From Planctomyces sp. (lineage in GTDB: Bacteria > Planctomycetota > Planctomycetia > Planctomycetales > Planctomycetaceae), in contig JAHBXW010000006.1 of the NCBI GenBank assembly GCA_019636235.1, positions 62,001 through 126,000 on the forward strand: a stretch of DNA of 64,000 nucleotides, in the 5' to 3' direction. This document shows positions 62,567-64,000 of this stretch, piece by piece. Under the pieces are notes generated by a model. It worked only from the letters and a program-made list of their open reading frames with translations, had not been told where the DNA came from and searched no databases. A program made the position numbers and the translations under genes. Numbering within the stretch: the stretch's first letter is position 1; each line of letters starts with the position of its first letter.

Positions 62567-64000
62567 TCAGGGAGACGGGGAAGGGGGGGTCGCGGACGGG
62601 TTCGCGAGGATGTCGGCCTCGATCCGCTCGCTGGCTTCAGGCCACTTGCCGATCAAATGGTCCCGCAGCAGCGGCAGCAGGTCGCCCTCGCTGTCCTGCG
62701 CCGTCACCTCCGCGTCGCGTCGCGACGGCATGTGGCATTCTACGCAGCGCCCATCAATGCCGGAACCAAGCCTCGCCCGCGCGCCGCAGTCGTCGACCGC
62801 ATGGCAGTTCGCGCACCGCGCCGAAAACGACTCCCGCTGCCCCCGCTCGTGGTGATGCGGGTCATGACAGGTCGTGCAGCGCAGGTCGTCGCTCTCCTGG
62901 TAGCAACGGCTTCGCATCAGCCGGCCCAACTGGTTCGCGCTGTGCGGGTCGTCGTTCTGTTCCCCCTCCCCGGTCAGGTCGATGTCCAGATGCGACTGCA
63001 GCGGGTCGCCCGGCACATACGTGAAGGCCGGCTGCAGGAGTTCGCCGGCGCCCGAGTGGCATTGGGCGCAGGCCTCGTTCGCGCGGTCCCGGCTTAGCGC
63101 GGCGGGATTGATGATGTCCCGCCCCGTCGAATCCTCCGGATGGCTGCGATGGTGCGCCACGTGCCGATCCGCCGGACCATGGCAGCGCACGCACGTCACC
63201 CCCAGAATCCAGCCGCTGCGGACGTACCGGTTGACGGTGCGGGGTATGTGGCTGAACCAGGTGCTGTGGCAGTCGAGGCAGCGATCAGTGACGGGTCGGG
63301 CGAAGTCCGCCGTGCCGTCGCGGGCGATGCCGGGATTGTTCGTCCAGCGGTCGAATTCGGAGAAGTAGCTGACCGGCAGCTGGCAGAGCATCCCGTCGGC
63401 CCAATGCAGATAGCTTTGACCGTGGTTGCCGCTGCCGACGACGAAGGCGATCGGCACGTCGGCGCGGTAGGTCCGCCGGCCGCGACGGACGTCGAGCCCT
63501 ACCAGGAATTCGCCGTCGCGTTCGAACATCTCGAATTCCAGACCCTCGACGGCGGTGGGGAGGCGGTTGTCCGGAGGCGTGAGCGCTCCCAGAATCGTGT
63601 CTCGGCTGGGCAGCGTCATCGTCCGCGCGTGAGCCGTCTCGAAGTACGATTCCACGATCTCGCGATGGCAGTCGACGCATGCCGATGGCTCCAACCATCC
63701 CGGGCCGGGTTCCGGGGCCCGGCTGTCGGATCGTCGCCCCTGGCGCTCGCCCGGAAGCGCCACCCACCCGACCCCTTCCGGCGGGTTCAGAAACGCGAAC
63801 TCCACCCAGTCCTCCGCGGGAATCCGCAGCACTCCGGGCAGAGTTTCGATCGGCAGCGGTCCCTGCGGACGCAGCTGCCAGGCCGCGAAAGCGGCCATGC
63901 ACAACCCCAGCACGCACCACCCGGCAACGATCCTTCTCTTTCGGCCGCGTTCCACGCCAGGCGCGGGCGCCGGGGCCGGCTGCACGCTGTCGGAGTGGTC
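62567..64000 (-). CDS. seven-haem cytochrome c (5' end may lie beyond window)
   Basis: An exported protein of at least 472 residues. A membrane anchor (VAGWCVLGLCMAAFAAW) is followed by seven CxxCH motifs: CVDCH, CLDCH, CVRCH, CAQCH, CTTCH, CANCH and CVECH, with many distal His residues. The family is DmsE/NrfA-like multihaem cytochromes of the type paired with CRTAC1 proteins in planctomycetes; electron donors and acceptors unknown. A GTG at 63985 could start it, but the frame stays open to the window edge, so the true start may lie further out. It directly precedes the CRTAC1-like gene. Confidence 0.85.
   Translation of the reverse strand, partial: DHSDSVQPAPAPAPGVERGRKRRIVAGWCVLGLCMAAFAAWQLRPQGPLPIETLPGVLRIPAEDWVEFAFLNPPEGVGWVALPGERQGRRSDSRAPEPGPGWLEPSACVDCHREIVESYFETAHARTMTLPSRDTILGALTPPDNRLPTAVEGLEFEMFERDGEFLVGLDVRRGRRTYRADVPIAFVVGSGNHGQSYLHWADGMLCQLPVSYFSEFDRWTNNPGIARDGTADFARPVTDRCLDCHSTWFSHIPRTVNRYVRSGWILGVTCVRCHGPADRHVAHHRSHPEDSTGRDIINPAALSRDRANEACAQCHSGAGELLQPAFTYVPGDPLQSHLDIDLTGEGEQNDDPHSANQLGRLMRSRCYQESDDLRCTTCHDPHHHERGQRESFSARCANCHAVDDCGARARLGSGIDGRCVECHMPSRRDAEVTAQDSEGDLLPLLRDHLIGKWPEASERIEADILANPSATPPSPSP

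Overview
The window is 64 kb of GC-rich (roughly two-thirds G+C) bacterial chromosome that looks planctomycetal (class Planctomycetia, genus not determined). The pointers are a DUF1559 prepilin-like protein, large DUF4175-like membrane proteins with coiled-coil or disordered tails beside a VWA protein, twin-arginine (Tat) exported oxidoreductases, CRTAC1/FG-GAP and multihaem cytochrome lipoproteins, and a short lipoprotein ending in a threonine/glycine-rich tail that I associate with this phylum. There is no transposase, integrase, phage module, rRNA or CRISPR array.

Layout. 0-6 kb: the 5' part of an exported GH43 arabinanase (cut by the left edge), glgC, ahcY, a PaaK-like acyl-CoA ligase, a tiny lipoprotein and an HU/IHF protein. 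6.4-14.4 kb: a DEAD-box helicase, then a three-gene run of VWA/membrane protein, DUF4175-like coiled-coil protein and small exported protein. 14.6-25 kb: valS (with a zinc-ribbon insertion), larB, a D-2-hydroxyacid dehydrogenase, a Gfo/Idh/MocA oxidoreductase, an alpha/beta-hydrolase-cupin fusion, an exported coiled-coil protein, tspO and tag. 24.9-31.8 kb: seven tightly packed minus-strand genes (speD, DUF4178, a 52-residue membrane peptide, DUF350, a membrane-anchored spermidine-synthase-like enzyme, an FAD amine-oxidase-like enzyme, a polytopic membrane protein). I consider this the most interesting system in the window: a membrane-associated, polyamine-like metabolite or modification pathway. 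32-41.5 kb: tRNA-Asp, an SLC13-type permease, bpt, a DUF1559 cassette inserted between bpt and fur, aguB and a metal P-type ATPase. 41.5-47 kb: a GT-C membrane protein, an exported peroxiredoxin, then an islet with a tRNA-Phe-like gene and a low-GC serine hydrolase, bracketed by 113-bp direct repeats. 47-64 kb: hisA, truD, parB, tRNA-Leu, larC with a His-rich tail, a giant DUF4175-like protein with an ~800-residue disordered segment, a Tat-exported metallophosphoesterase, comM/yifB, an anchored hypothetical protein, a CRTAC1-like lipoprotein and a seven-haem cytochrome (cut by the right edge).

How the genes connect. larB and larC, 33 kb apart, are two of the three nickel-pincer cofactor genes; larA and larE are not here. 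speD, the spermidine-synthase-like protein and the FAD enzyme form one transcription unit, and aguB (putrescine synthesis) lies 7 kb away. Two small islets (35.4-38.0 kb and 44.2-46.9 kb) each carry atypical cargo between direct repeats. Both suggest homologous-recombination or duplication-mediated insertion, with no mobile-element gene visible.
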